Under the pieces are notes generated by a model, which did no database searches, had not been told where the DNA came from, and saw only the letters and a list, made by a program, of their open reading frames with translations. From NCBI GenBank assembly GCA_023052935.1, contig CM041298.1, positions 64,939,838 to 65,003,837 of the forward strand: a stretch of DNA of 64,000 bases, read 5' to 3'. This DNA comes from Piezodorus guildinii (Eukaryota; Arthropoda; Insecta; Hemiptera; Pentatomidae). This document shows positions 11,325 through 21,689 of this stretch, in pieces; the stretch's first letter is position 1, and every line of letters begins with the position of its first letter. Made by a program: the position numbers and the translations under genes.

Positions 11325-11376
<52 letters not shown>
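11226..11376. repeat. Compound (TA)n tract with 57-bp repeat copy 2 inside
   Basis: Two TA tracts (about 11226-11276 and 11323-11376) flank the second copy (11276-11332) of the 57-bp segment found at 10892-10948. The repeat has no SINE body attached here, so it looks like a segmental duplication through the microsatellite rather than a new SINE insertion. Confidence 0.85.
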
Positions 11377-11377
<1 letters not shown>

Positions 11378-11384
11378 TCATTAT

Positions 11385-12468
11385 CCGGAGGTAAACTAGT
11401 CCCCCGTTCGGGTCTCCGGGTGGGGACTGCTTCAGGGGAATCATGGCGCAAGATGAAAATTAGAGATAGTTAGTAAACCTAGTAGAGATGTGTTTGTCGG
11501 AAACATTCCATAAAGTTAGAATCGGTCATAATTACTCCGAGAGATTTGAGGTGCGATCGGGTTTGAAACAGGGTGACTCCCTTTCACCTGTGTTATTTAA
11601 TATAGCTTTAGAATATGTCATAGAAAAGATGATGTGTACCGAGAAAGGCTTAAATATGGTTGACAAGATTCCTGTTTTGGGGTATGCCGATGATCTGGTA
11701 CTGCTAGGTGAAGACACGGAAACCATACAACTAAATACAAGTGTGTTAATAAAAACCGGTAAAGAAATAGGACTCGAATTAAATACCGATAAAACGAAGT
11801 ATATGATAAGTAGCAGTAACGGTGTCGATCTTGGTGATATTGATGTATCAGGTCATACTTTTGAACACGTAGAGAAATTCAAGTATTTAGGTTCAATTAT
11901 AACTAGAAAAAATGAAATCCAGGAAGAAATAAAGTCCCGGTTAAAGGTGGGAAATGCGTGTTATTATTCAGTTGCTAAGTTTCTTAGTTCGCGGCTTCTA
12001 TCTAAAAACTTAAAGATTAGAATTTATAAAACAATTATTCTTCCAACGGTTCTTTACGGATGTGAAACGTGGCCGCTTACTTTAAAGGATGAACAACGGC
12101 TTAAGGTTTTCGAAAATAAGGTATTGCGTAAAATATTTGGTCCAAAGAGAGATGAGGCCACTGGGGAGTTTAGAAGGTTGCATAACGCGGAATTGCGGAA
12201 CTTGCATCATGTGAATATAATTGAGCTGATTGCATCGCGGAGACTCAAATGGGCGAGTAAAGTTGTTGGGCTCGATGACGAGCGGATTCCGAGAAAGTTG
12301 GTATTTGCTGATCCGACTGGTAGGCGCCCGAAAGGTAGGCCGAAGCGGAGATGGGAGGATTGCGTTAAGGCTGATCTCGGGAGCTTGGGCTTGAATGGTG
12401 AGCATTGGACGAGTCTGTGTAGGCGGAATTTGGTGGTATCGGCATCGAACCTTCGGGTTCGCTAAGCC

Positions 12469-12497
<29 letters not shown>
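11385..12497 (+). mobile_element. RTE-type LINE, 3' half with (TTA)n tail
   Basis: A GC-richer leader (11385-11450, cccccgttcgggtctccggg) precedes RT sequence with stops at 11459 and 11465; from 11470 the frame is open to 12465. The element ends in (TTA)n at 12466-12497, as RTE-like LINEs typically end in short tandem repeats rather than polyA. The leader may be 5'UTR joined by an internal deletion, but that is inference. Confidence 0.7.
11488..12465 (+). CDS. RTE-like reverse transcriptase, C-terminal two thirds
   Basis: This 325-residue frame is open and unbroken. It opens with MCLSETFHKVRIG, the strand before RT motif B, then has GLKQGDSLSPVLFN, the catalytic GYADDLVLLG (both Asp present), KFKYLGSIIT, LPTVLYGCETW and the C-terminal GRPKGRPKRRWEDCV. 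These motifs fit the RTE group. The endonuclease and the first RT motifs are missing, so the product could not act alone. An intact frame of this length in such decayed surroundings suggests a fairly recent insertion. Confidence 0.8.
   Translation: MCLSETFHKVRIGHNYSERFEVRSGLKQGDSLSPVLFNIALEYVIEKMMCTEKGLNMVDKIPVLGYADDLVLLGEDTETIQLNTSVLIKTGKEIGLELNTDKTKYMISSSNGVDLGDIDVSGHTFEHVEKFKYLGSIITRKNEIQEEIKSRLKVGNACYYSVAKFLSSRLLSKNLKIRIYKTIILPTVLYGCETWPLTLKDEQRLKVFENKVLRKIFGPKRDEATGEFRRLHNAELRNLHHVNIIELIASRRLKWASKVVGLDDERIPRKLVFADPTGRRPKGRPKRRWEDCVKADLGSLGLNGEHWTSLCRRNLVVSASNLRVR

Positions 12498-12499
<2 letters not shown>

Positions 12500-12555
<56 letters not shown>
12500..12555. repeat. (TA)n microsatellite
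   Basis: TA repeats directly downstream of the RTE (TTA)n tail, probably grown from it. Confidence 0.9.
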
Positions 12556-12557
<2 letters not shown>

Positions 12558-12914
12558 TTTCTTTTCTTTCTTTTTATTTTTTTTCTGTATTAACTTTGAT
12601 CTGGATACGTTGAGATTTTCCACTGGTACTGCGTTATTCTTCTTCGAGCCCTAAGGCTTTTCTTATTATTATTTTTTTCTTGGTCTTTCTAAAAGAATTA
12701 TTTTAGAAAATATTAAAAGTTATTGAATTTTTATTTTTATCAATGTTTGAATAGAATAAGTGTATTTTTTATTATATTAATGTGATAAAATTCAGATAGA
12801 TGAAAGACTACATTATACACGAATTAGGATTAATTGGAAACATCAGGTATTATCGATATGTGATATTATTAAAGTTTTAAAATATTTATTTCCCAGATAA
12901 CGGTATATGAATGT

Positions 12915-13145
12915 GGGTTTAGAACATTAAGAGACCAGTACTAGGACGACGGCATGGAGATGATTAGGCCGGCACCACACTCAACCGCTACAGTTTCTCT
13001 CAACTTTAAGAAGCTGGGTGTGCCCCAAGAGGGTCACACACGACTGTCATTTCACAGATGTCATAACAGAAAAAATATGTATCCTCAGGCAGCCCAAAAT
13101 TGAATCCGGGATCCGTTGATTAGTGTCTCTTTGAGCCTCCCAAAT
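12915..13145 (-). mobile_element. tRNA-derived SINE, family B (copy 2)
   Basis: It shares with copy 1 the blocks 'gattaggccggcaccacact', 'aagctgggtgtgcccca' and, at its head, a B-box-like element (minus strand cggatcccggattcaa). It is more diverged than copy 1 and its LINE-like tail is not clear. Confidence 0.65.
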
Positions 13146-13904
13146 ATATGATTTCTCCCTGTGCAAAATATTTAATAAATCAGATTTTAACTTACAAGAG
13201 TTTATAAATTAACATTAAAATTCTTAATTTGAAAGACATATCACTGCTAAGTAGGTACAACTCACAGAAGCTATTAACAAGGATAAAAGGATGCAAGGAA
13301 TTAAAGAACTTTAGTCCACTTTTACACAAAAGTAGAAACAATTTACAATAATTGAGCAGAGTAAAAGTCTCAAAATAAATTAGCCCATTTTCAGAAAAAC
13401 TTAAATCTTAATCTGCCTTCTAAAGAATAAGGGAAATCTGTCGTTTTCAGCCAAGATTTTTTTTTCTTCCCTATTCTAAGGCCGCACTGTTTTTCCCGTT
13501 GATGCTTTTTAAACATAAATTTGTTTTAAGAAAATTCAATTAAAGAGTTATCAATTTGAGACCTTTTTTTGCGTTTCATAAAGTCCGCAACAGAGGAAAA
13601 AAAGCCTTTTCTCATCCCTCAAGAAATTCATGTTGAGTTTTTTCATCATTTCATTTTTTTTTTCTCTTTACACCTGAATGTTTTCTCATCATCAAAGCCA
13701 GCCTTCAAAATTAGATCAGGCCACGTGTGATATGGAAGGTATATATCAGGTTAAAGCACTTTTTAAAACAGTAGTATAGCAGGTTCGTTTAATATTTCTT
13801 TAATTTATGTATTTTAAAACACGTCTGAAATACAAATACTTCATAATTTATATTAAATTGCGTTGATTATTTTATATTATTCATTAGTTGAAACTCAAGA
13901 TTAG
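13146..13904. other. No gene seen
   Basis: AT-rich sequence with T-tracts. No recognised element. Confidence 0.5.
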
Positions 13905-13985
13905 TCAATTGGAGGCTTCAACACTTTTATTATAAACTGCACAACGTTTCGACTGGTACGTCATATTTAGGTGCAAAATATTTTT
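13905..13985 (-). repeat. Penelope-type terminal stem-loop, minus strand
   Basis: The minus strand reads caccTAAATATGAC, a loop, GTCGAAACGTTGTGC: the same architecture as the motif at 9641. The flanking 'aattggaggct' and 'gcacaacgttt..gg..caggtgcaaaa' order is shared with 38555-38660, so both belong to one family. Confidence 0.5.
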
Positions 13986-14039
13986 TTATATGAAAGGACA
14001 CACTTATAAGCTGTTTCATATAATCGTTCTAAATATTCT

Positions 14040-14266
14040 TTCAATATATAAAAAAAACACTCCAAATTATTACACAATGGTTCATTATTTCAAAATAACT
14101 ATATTAGGGTATAACTTTTTATTTAGCTGTTTATAGGCAATTGAATAATATGAAAAACAATAAATAATTTAATAGAAAATAGAATATCACCGCTGCTTAT
14201 TTAAAAACGCTATATCTCTGCTAGTTCTGAACCAATTTTAATGATTCTTTATTTTATTTTGTAGGA

Positions 14267-14335
<69 letters not shown>

Positions 14336-14480
14336 TTTATCGCGCTCTGCTGATTCTAAAACACTGTCGGGCGTAATAATCTCGTCATTTATCGCCCTAA
14401 AACACCATCCCTACCCTCTAAAACACTGTACACATTTTTCTCTATCTTCTGAAATAACTGAGTTATGGGCTATAATATAG
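14040..14480 (+). repeat. Dispersed repeat family X (copy 1)
   Basis: The blocks 'attacacaatggttcattat', 'ttataggcaattgaataata', 'accaattttaatgattctt', 'atcgcgctctgctgattcta' and 'tctatcttctgaaataactg' recur in the same order at 39945-40765, and partly on the minus strand at 47085-47385. A (TA)n tract (14268-14327) lies inside. No coding frame; class unknown. Confidence 0.65.
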
Positions 14481-14627
14481 TTATGTTTATTATTTATATT
14501 AAACACTACTAATTTAATTTTAGAAATATTTGTTGTGCATTTTTTGACAATAGTGGTAAAGCGGTATAATAGCCTCCAATTTAGTATTAAATATTTTATT
14601 CTTTAAATTTATTAATTTTATAACGTA

Positions 14628-14893
14628 TTGGGAGTGGCGTGGTCTAATGTATAGATTATTAGATTCTAGGTCGTAGTTTCAAATTTCGGTTGTGACAATA
14701 TAATTTGTTCCTGCTGAGGTACACCCAACCTCTATAAAGTGAATACCAAGAAAATCGGTCAAAATCTGGCAGCTAAATGTTACATAGGCCTAACCACCTC
14801 ATCGGACAGCCATTGGCAAAGAAACTGTATGAATCTCCTCTATATGTATTGAACCCAAGCAACTCCATTGGCTTAGATTTTGTTTTTTTTTTT
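14628..14893 (+). mobile_element. tRNA-derived SINE, family B (copy 3)
   Basis: The plus-strand head has an A-box-like tggcgtggtctaatg and a B-box-like tagtttcaaatttcgg. It is followed by 'caacctctataaagtgaata' and 'cctaaccacctcatcggaca', which correspond to the body of copy 1. It ends with a T-rich run near 14880. Confidence 0.65.
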
Positions 14894-14984
14894 AAATTAT
14901 ATTACCTTATCTTTTTATTTTATTATTTAGTCTACTCTTAAATATTTCAAACATATTAAAATGTTATGCGACGTAAATGAAATA

Positions 14985-15290
14985 AAAAATATATGGTGCT
15001 CACAACACACGACTTTCACTGAGCTACGTTTTTAAAATCAATTTAAGAACTTTTAAATAAAGTTATAAATGAAATGAGGTTTGAAAAAATTACATTGAGT
15101 TTCGATAGAAAACATCTATTTCATAAAATAATGTGTTGTAGAGCTATCTCAAAATCTGGTGCTGGCAAACACTCGATTTTCCATTACCTTGGTTGGTAAA
15201 AACATTTCAAGAATTATTTATTAAATTAAAAGTTATTTTTTTTTAAACAATTATATTCAGTTTCGTTAGAAACACACGTTTTACATTAAA
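14985..15290 (+). repeat. Repeat family Y fragment
   Basis: The blocks 'gtgctcacaacacacgactt', 'aaaatcaatttaagaacttt' and 'attgagtttcgatagaaa' recur near 27190-27310 and 28470-28590. They appear to be the upstream part of the Y repeat. Confidence 0.5.
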
Positions 15291-15324
15291 TAATATGACT
15301 ATATATGTATGTATTTTTACTTTC

Positions 15325-15330
<6 letters not shown>

Positions 15331-15394
<64 letters not shown>
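15331..15394. repeat. (TA)n microsatellite
   Basis: It directly abuts the Tc1-like end at 15395. TA is the Tc1/mariner target, so the element may have inserted at the edge of this tract or seeded it. Confidence 0.95.
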
Positions 15395-15397
<3 letters not shown>

Positions 15398-15635
15398 TGA
15401 GTGTCAAAAGTATTCGGAATTCACTACCAGTCCGTAATTTGCTTGCTTTTAACTTATTTTATACGTTTGTAAAGAGTTCTTATCCACTTTATAATGTTAG
15501 AAGGAAGGTACACATTAGATCAAACCAAAAATTACGACAAAAATAATTTTATTTTTAAATTTTTGAACGTTCATTTACGAAAATATTAAAAATAGTGTAT
15601 GTCAATGGTGTCAAAAGTATTCGGAATTACGTGTT
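15395..15635 (+). mobile_element. Tc1-like left terminus with two direct repeats
   Basis: The terminus starts cagtgagtgtcaaaagta, a form typical of insect Tc1-like ends. A perfect 21-bp repeat of gtgtcaaaagtattcggaat plus t occurs at 15401-15421 and again at 15608-15628. Two direct repeats about 200 bp apart in one terminal repeat is the IR/DR arrangement of some Tc1-like families. No transposase frame or right end was found in the window, so this is a solo end or a decayed copy. Confidence 0.65.
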
Positions 15636-15639
15636 TTCC

Positions 15640-16600
15640 TAATTGTATTAATGCAGCGATCATAAATAAACATCAAGTTGGTAAAACTTTTTGTATAATT
15701 ATACATTTTAGCCTACTGGGAATTTATATTAATAATTAATTGATTGTTTGGTGTGAAATAATATTCCACTCAAGCACTTATTGTTTCTTGTGGCATTTTC
15801 ATTTTCAATATAGTATTTCTTGATTTTCCTTTTTGGTAGGACCCATAAATACTTAATTAAATTTGAAAGAAATAATCGAAGAGAGATTTCGAAAACATTT
15901 TAGTAATTTTACAGCAACTAAATCAGAATAGATAACGTATATGTGTCCAGAGTCATGGTCGCGCGTATGTTAAGAATTTAATTTATTCGTAATTATTCTT
16001 TTTAATTCAGGCTTTTCATACTTATAAAATAGATATACCTATTGATAATCCTGTCCATGAATCAAATACTATTAAACTTTTTTAAAGAAAAATATACCTA
16101 ACTATCACTGACCGCACAAGGGATTTTACTATGGCATACTAAATTCTTTATTTGGTTTCCTTCAAACCACAATTTTTTCATAAGAACCATGTATTTTAGT
16201 ATGGGAGTCATCTGTTAACACTTTAATTTATCAACCTTCTCTTTCAGCCAAACTTACTAACATTCAGCCTATCATCTTACTGCCTTGCCTGCTGAAAGAC
16301 GTTTTCCGGACTTCTTCTACCATGTTTTTCTTTTCGTTAGATTTTTTCAGAACGCGGAGAACAATTGAAACATTTATTGTGCATCCAGAAGTTCTGATAA
16401 ATTCAGAAGTAAGCTAAGATTTACTCATCTGAGGTATTGTTTTCTTATTAGATGTATAATCCAGTCTTTCAGTTTTAACATTTAATATTTTTCGGACGTT
16501 CAACTTTTTGCTTTTATATTTTATTATTATATTATCTACACTGTACATAGGCCATCCATATATTCTCATCAATTTTTTTCAACATCAGAAGAGGCACTTT
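15640..16600. other. No gene seen
   Basis: AT-rich sequence without a recognisable frame. It might include the decayed interior of the Tc1-like element, but I see no DDE motifs. Confidence 0.45.
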
Positions 16601-16790
16601 ATACCATGCATTTTCCACCTTCTTTACGATTCTCGAAAACGGCTCCAACGATTTTGATTAAACTCCCTGTATTGATGTAAGATTTAATGGGCTTTAATAT
16701 AATGTAGGTTTCATTTTGATTAAAATAGTCTGACAGGACTTAAATGCCGATATTTTTAAATATAAGAATAGTAATAAAGGTGTATAATAT
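16600..16790 (-). repeat. Repeat family Y fragment, minus strand
   Basis: The minus strand of this segment reads 'gtaggtttcattttgattaa' in its complement and contains the Y core (aatcgttggagccgttttcg, then gagaatcgt). The same core occurs near 24060, 27575 and 51195. Confidence 0.55.
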
Positions 16791-17103
16791 ACTGTTCAAA
16801 AGGTTAAATAAATTTCATATTACATTATATACAAGTTGTATAAGGTAATGTTCAGTAATGAAAAGCGGATAAAAACCAACTTATTGTTTCTTGAAATATA
16901 TATTTGTGTCCAAACACGAGGCAATTATTTAACTTTTTTCAACTCTAATTTTATTTTTTTTAAAAAGTACATAGATTTATTTAATAAGTTATGTGAAATC
17001 GTGTTTTGTAATAAACTTATAACTTACTACGTATTTCTTTGACGAAATCACCCTGAACTTGGTGAGGAAAACATTTCTACAATGGTGACATGGTAAGAGT
17101 TTT

Positions 17104-17625
17104 TTGCCTCATTTTAATAAAAAAACAAAAAACAAGGTAATTGGGACCCGGGCGAGGTACAGAAAAATATTCAGCGAATGGGTGGAAAATGAATATGTTT
17201 TTCACATACCAGACGACGAATCCATAGCTTGTGTTGGGAGGCCAAGTAAAGACATATGCAGTGCTTTACCTTCGGAAATGAACGACTTGACGAAAATCCA
17301 AGAAAAGACTGTTAATGTGAATACTCTCGAATTTAGTATCTCTCCATTACACGCCAGAATCAACTGTATAGAATACATCCTTCACATTGCCTACAACAAA
17401 AAGTTTGAAAAGTGGAGGACTACAAAATACACGAAAACGAAAAGAAACGTATTCAACAAGAGTTTCTTGTGAAAGACGGCATCAAGTAGATTTCGTAAGC
17501 AGGGGTACGGATCTTAAAATAATGCAACACTGCCAGACGATTTTTCAATGATTGCGAAGTCACAAGTCTATATTCAGAATATTTACCATGAAATTCGAGG
17601 TAGAGTAAAGTAAATCATCAATTAA
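17104..17625 (+). pseudogene. Transib-like transposase relic (N-terminal part)
   Basis: A 122-codon frame reads FSEWVENEYVFHIPDD, CVGRPSKD, ISPLHARINCIEYILHIAY and KKFEKWRTTK. After the stop at 17470 other frames continue the homology: QEFLVKDGIK, then NTARRFF near 17534. From memory, the order SPLHxRI-LHxAY-KKW-NTARRFF belongs to Transib-like (RAG1-related) insect transposases; the match should be confirmed by search. No terminal repeats were located. Frameshifts and stops show it is dead. Confidence 0.45.
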
Positions 17626-17629
17626 TTTC

Positions 17630-18984
17630 AAGCTCTCTCGAGATTCATTAAACCTGATGAAGGCACTCACATAATTGTTACCTCACTAACACTGACTGAT
17701 TTTATAACTTATCCTTACAATTAAATACAAATTTTAAAATTTATATTGAAATTGATATATAACGTACTAGTGTTATATAACAACCACTGTTATATAAGTA
17801 CTGCTTCACGCGTATCAAATTAGAATGAGGTTTCACTTATGTTTGAAAAAGCTCTGTATGTCCGATTTAGAGTTCATCGTTAGGAAAAGTGCATTATATT
17901 TTTTTTATAAGGTCAATTGATTATTATATTTTATTATCTGCAGAAATAAAAATCATAAATTGATCAATAAATCTAATTTGGTTTCGTTTATATAATTTTT
18001 AATTTAAATATTTAATTTTCCTATCTAAAGAAAACTTGTTAGTAATTTATGGTTTAAAAATCTACAGAAATAACATACGTCACTTTTTTATTCGGTTTAT
18101 TACTATTTTATATTTCTAATGAACTATTTAAAATACATTTTTAAATTTTAATTTAATTTCCATGGGAATTCCATTTAGTTTATATTGGTACGATCCCATG
18201 CTAATATATATTTTTTTAAATATTATGTACAGAGGGAAAGAATATAACTTGCACGATACTGTAATGTGGCAATATTGAATCACCGGAATTTCTCTCATTA
18301 GAGCATTACAAATAACATATGTTCATAACTTTTTGGTGCTATTAAAACTTTCTTCTAACTTTTGCTGCTTCTTTTATTGCATATTAACTTTTCTATATTC
18401 CTGTCCTTTTGGTATAAGATATTATATGTCTCTACTACTGATTATATTTTAGAAAATTTCATTCTCCAAAACAAAATAAAATCAAAAACTCAATTGTAAA
18501 GTATTGTACTTTTTTTAAGCCTTCAAGAATGAATGCCCTAAATGATAGAAAAAAAAAAAGTATCATAATATGTCACGTGTTTAAATGGAGTTTGTACAAA
18601 CTATGAATCGCGACGCCAATTTATATATGGGTTGGAAAACAAGTGCGTAGCGTTTTTCAATATTTTAATTTAAACCTCTATATGTTTATAAAATCATTTT
18701 TACTTGGTCATCAATGTTTAAATATTCTAAAAAATGATTAGTCAAGGTGCTTTTATGCATTTCTTTCAACCGAAATCCCTTATCTTTAAGTGGTATTTTG
18801 TTTTCTAGAAATGGAATAGAAAAAAAATCATTTTGGTCACTTGATTTTTTATTTCCAAAAAAGCTTACAAAATGAAAATCCGCTGCACAGATGGTTAGCA
18901 AAGTTTTCAGTGAGTACGGCGACTTTGCTACGGCCTTTGTCGAGGATGGACAAGAAAGAGTATCAGAAGGCAATTGCGTATTCA
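17630..18984. other. No gene seen
   Basis: AT-rich sequence. The Transib-like element may continue as unrecognisable debris at its start. No frame was judged real. Confidence 0.45.
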
Positions 18985-19560
18985 TGTAAGGAATAGAGAC
19001 AGATGGAGTGGTGCTCACCGTGGTAGCAGCACCAGGTAAGAGGTTACTCCGCCAGGAAGGGGGCGAACCCGCACCTACCAATTAGCAGAGGGGACTGGTA
19101 AGGATGGGTTACACCCTGCGTGGTAGTAGCACGGCAGTAGTGTTGGTAAGGAGGAAAGAATTCATCCTGCGTGGTAGTAGCACGAGAGTAATGTCGGTTA
19201 GGAGGTGAGAAGTTATATGAAGGAAAGCAAAAGAAGATAGACCACATAACGTTACAAAGGCATAATTAATCCGATCTAGGGAGATACCAGTTAGGTGATC
19301 TGAAGAGCTGTAGCAGCTCTTGGGGATGTTAGTCATCCATGTCAATAATTAATGGCCAGACTAGCGTCTAGTCCCTAGGTCAAATTACCTTAGCAGGTTT
19401 ATTAATTCCTATAAATCAGTTACAATGGTGTTAATGAGTTACATTATACAATATTATTAAATTGTACGCCTTTTTATATTTGGCCGGTAATCCATGTGGC
19501 CGCCGCTAGCGCTACCTGTGAGCGAGCGTGTAAAGCATCCACCACACCTTAGTAGCCAAG
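18985..19560 (-). repeat. Repeat family Z (copy 1), possible solo LTR
   Basis: A GC-richer block. 'agactagcgtctagtcccta' followed by 'ggtcaaattaccttagcagg' corresponds to 31174-31215, and the end 'gctagcgctacctgtgagcg' to 31331-31350. On the minus strand it begins TGTGGTGGATGCTTTACACG and contains ATATAAAAAGG, a TATA-box-like sequence, which would suit an LTR promoter. A 45-50 bp internal tandem repeat with 'ctgcgtggtagtagcacg' lies at about 19118-19220. No polyprotein frame is attached. Confidence 0.45.
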
Positions 19561-20366
19561 TAAAATGAGGGTGTTTGTGGGAATTAATTAGGAAAAAGCT
19601 TGAAATCGTTTTAATACCTCTTAATAGTCTTAAATAAAAGTAATCTAAGTTTGCAAAGGTGGTGAGCTTAACATTTTTAGCCGAAAAACCTCCCATTTTT
19701 AGCACTTTTTTCAGTTATTCATCTATAACTCCTAAACGGTGCTTCCTACGGAGAATATTTTTCTTTTCAAAATAAAAGAAAGTTAAATTTCCTTTCTAAA
19801 AGTCTTAGTTATTGAATTAGGTTTAGTAATATAGCCGCAATCGTTCGTCAAAAATAATCAAATTTTTCCAATTTAGTTGGAAAACCCAAGTTGATCACTA
19901 AGAGACCAATGTAACTTCAAAACAACTATCTATATTAAAAAAAAAAATATATAGTCTCTTTAAATTTCAGATTTGGTTGGTACGGCCCTTCAAAAAAATA
20001 TATATTTTTTTTTTCGATTTTCCATTACACACGTCCAAAGGCTAGTGAGAAATATTTGCTGGATACGGCCGATTTAAAACATTCTGCAGTGGCTGGTGAC
20101 ATAGTTTTACTGGGAATAACGATGTTTGCAACATAAACCATACCATGCTTAGCCAAATGGCAACTTGTCTGTATGTGGGTTAGTTATACCACTTTTAATA
20201 GCAAGTCTTGAAACAATTCTTTATTGAGTAATATTACAATCTGTCCAATTTAGGACATTTTTAATAGTTATCAAGTACAATATTCATACTACATTCACAC
20301 GATATATACAAAACAATAAATTTTATATAATAATAATAACAATAAAACAATATATACAAACAAAAT

Positions 20367-20434
<68 letters not shown>

Positions 20435-20956
20435 AAAGTCACTCATACCTATATTTAGCAAGTCTAAAAATTCAAAGGAATATTTAAGTTAGGCCTGAAA
20501 GTACTTATTTGATACGTTTCAATCAACATAATCTCTATCTTGATTTATAATATCCTTTATATTACGCACGTCATAGTTTAAAAAAGTAGGAGAAAATGTA
20601 GGTTGGATAAATAGAAATAGGTTTTTGTACCATATTATAATTATGTTTGGTAGGTACCTACTATTAAACTGCTGTAAAATTTAATATACATTAATAAAAA
20701 TGTACATTGGAGAAGTTATTAAGTATATATACATTAGTCGAAAAAAACTACGAACTTATTTTGCTACCCAACATATATTGAAAGATTATCCATTTTCTTT
20801 ACATCTTGCTTCTTTTATCAAAACTTGAATAAATGACTTCAAGACGGAGCTAAGTGAAATTTTTGGGTTTTATTTTTCTTGGATTGTAAATATTGTATGA
20901 ATGAGATCCTGTATCACTATTATTATTGTCTGTTATGACAAATTGTAACATATACG

Positions 20957-20991
<35 letters not shown>

Positions 20992-21596
20992 GGATATTTC
21001 AGAATTTAAAATCAACCGTTTAAAATGTTTTTTTTTCTTTTTTCGAATGCAATAATTGAATTCTCAGCCAAATGTCTCCCATTACCCGTGTTGAATTAGT
21101 TTTGGAGAACATCCCTTTAAATTGGAAGCCATCACTTTATTAAATTTCTATGAAGGTCTAAAAGGGTGGAATATCCCCCCTTCTCTTTCTCCCCCTTCCC
21201 CCACCGCTGAAATTACTCTTCGACCTTTGTGGATGTTAAGAGGTTATCATCCTCTACATATTTTACCTGTGTCCCAGATAATTCCTCGCCTCTAAAGTAA
21301 CTTTCCTGATATATAATGTAATCTGCATAGTGTAAAATTATATGGTATAAAGTTTTGATGAAGTTCATCTTTCTGGAAATGTTTTCCTTGAAGTGAAACA
21401 TTTAATAGCATTAATAAACGCTGGAGAAAGACAACAAATTTCAAGAAATCTACACCTGGTGATGTTTGAAACAGAGTTGAAACAAAAATACAAATACAGT
21501 TCTCGGAAGGCGTAGGAAGTTATGGGTGGAGAAGCAAATACTTTCACTAAGAGCTATTTATCCAAACAGGATTATTCTATATTTTTCTATTCCATT
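19561..21596. repeat. AT-rich stretch with simple repeats, no gene seen
   Basis: Contains a (TA)n tract (20370-20431), a polyA run (about 20958-20988) and a C-rich patch near 21175-21205. The open frames are short and unconvincing. Confidence 0.6.
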
Positions 21597-21665
21597 CTGT
21601 GGCCAACTGTGGTTTAGTGGCTAAGCTAACAGCCATGCAACGTCGCATGTTCAAACCCAGATGTC
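21597..21665 (+). repeat. tRNA-like SINE head
   Basis: An A-box-like tggtttagtggctaagct and a B-box-like tgttcaaaccc are spaced as in a tRNA gene. It resembles the head of SINE family A but is not followed by its body; the Y array starts instead. It may be a truncated SINE. Confidence 0.45.
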
Positions 21666-21689
21666 TATAATATTGAAATAGAAGGTTCT

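Noticed and set aside
11119..11451. Minus-strand 110-codon frame rich in Tyr/Ile
   Set aside because: It is translated (TA)n sequence with polyF from A-tracts; it has no protein signature. The same applies to the Tyr/Ile-rich frames at 12395-12613 and 15295-15546.
18686..19345. Overlapping minus-strand frames (60-131 codons)
   Set aside because: They lie in the internally repeated part of repeat Z copy 1 and its AT-rich flank. No conserved motif.
21597..21665. tRNA-like segments considered as true tRNA genes (also 46385-46470 and 52375-52435)
   Set aside because: Box A and B are present but no complete cloverleaf with acceptor pairing is visible. They are better read as SINE heads.
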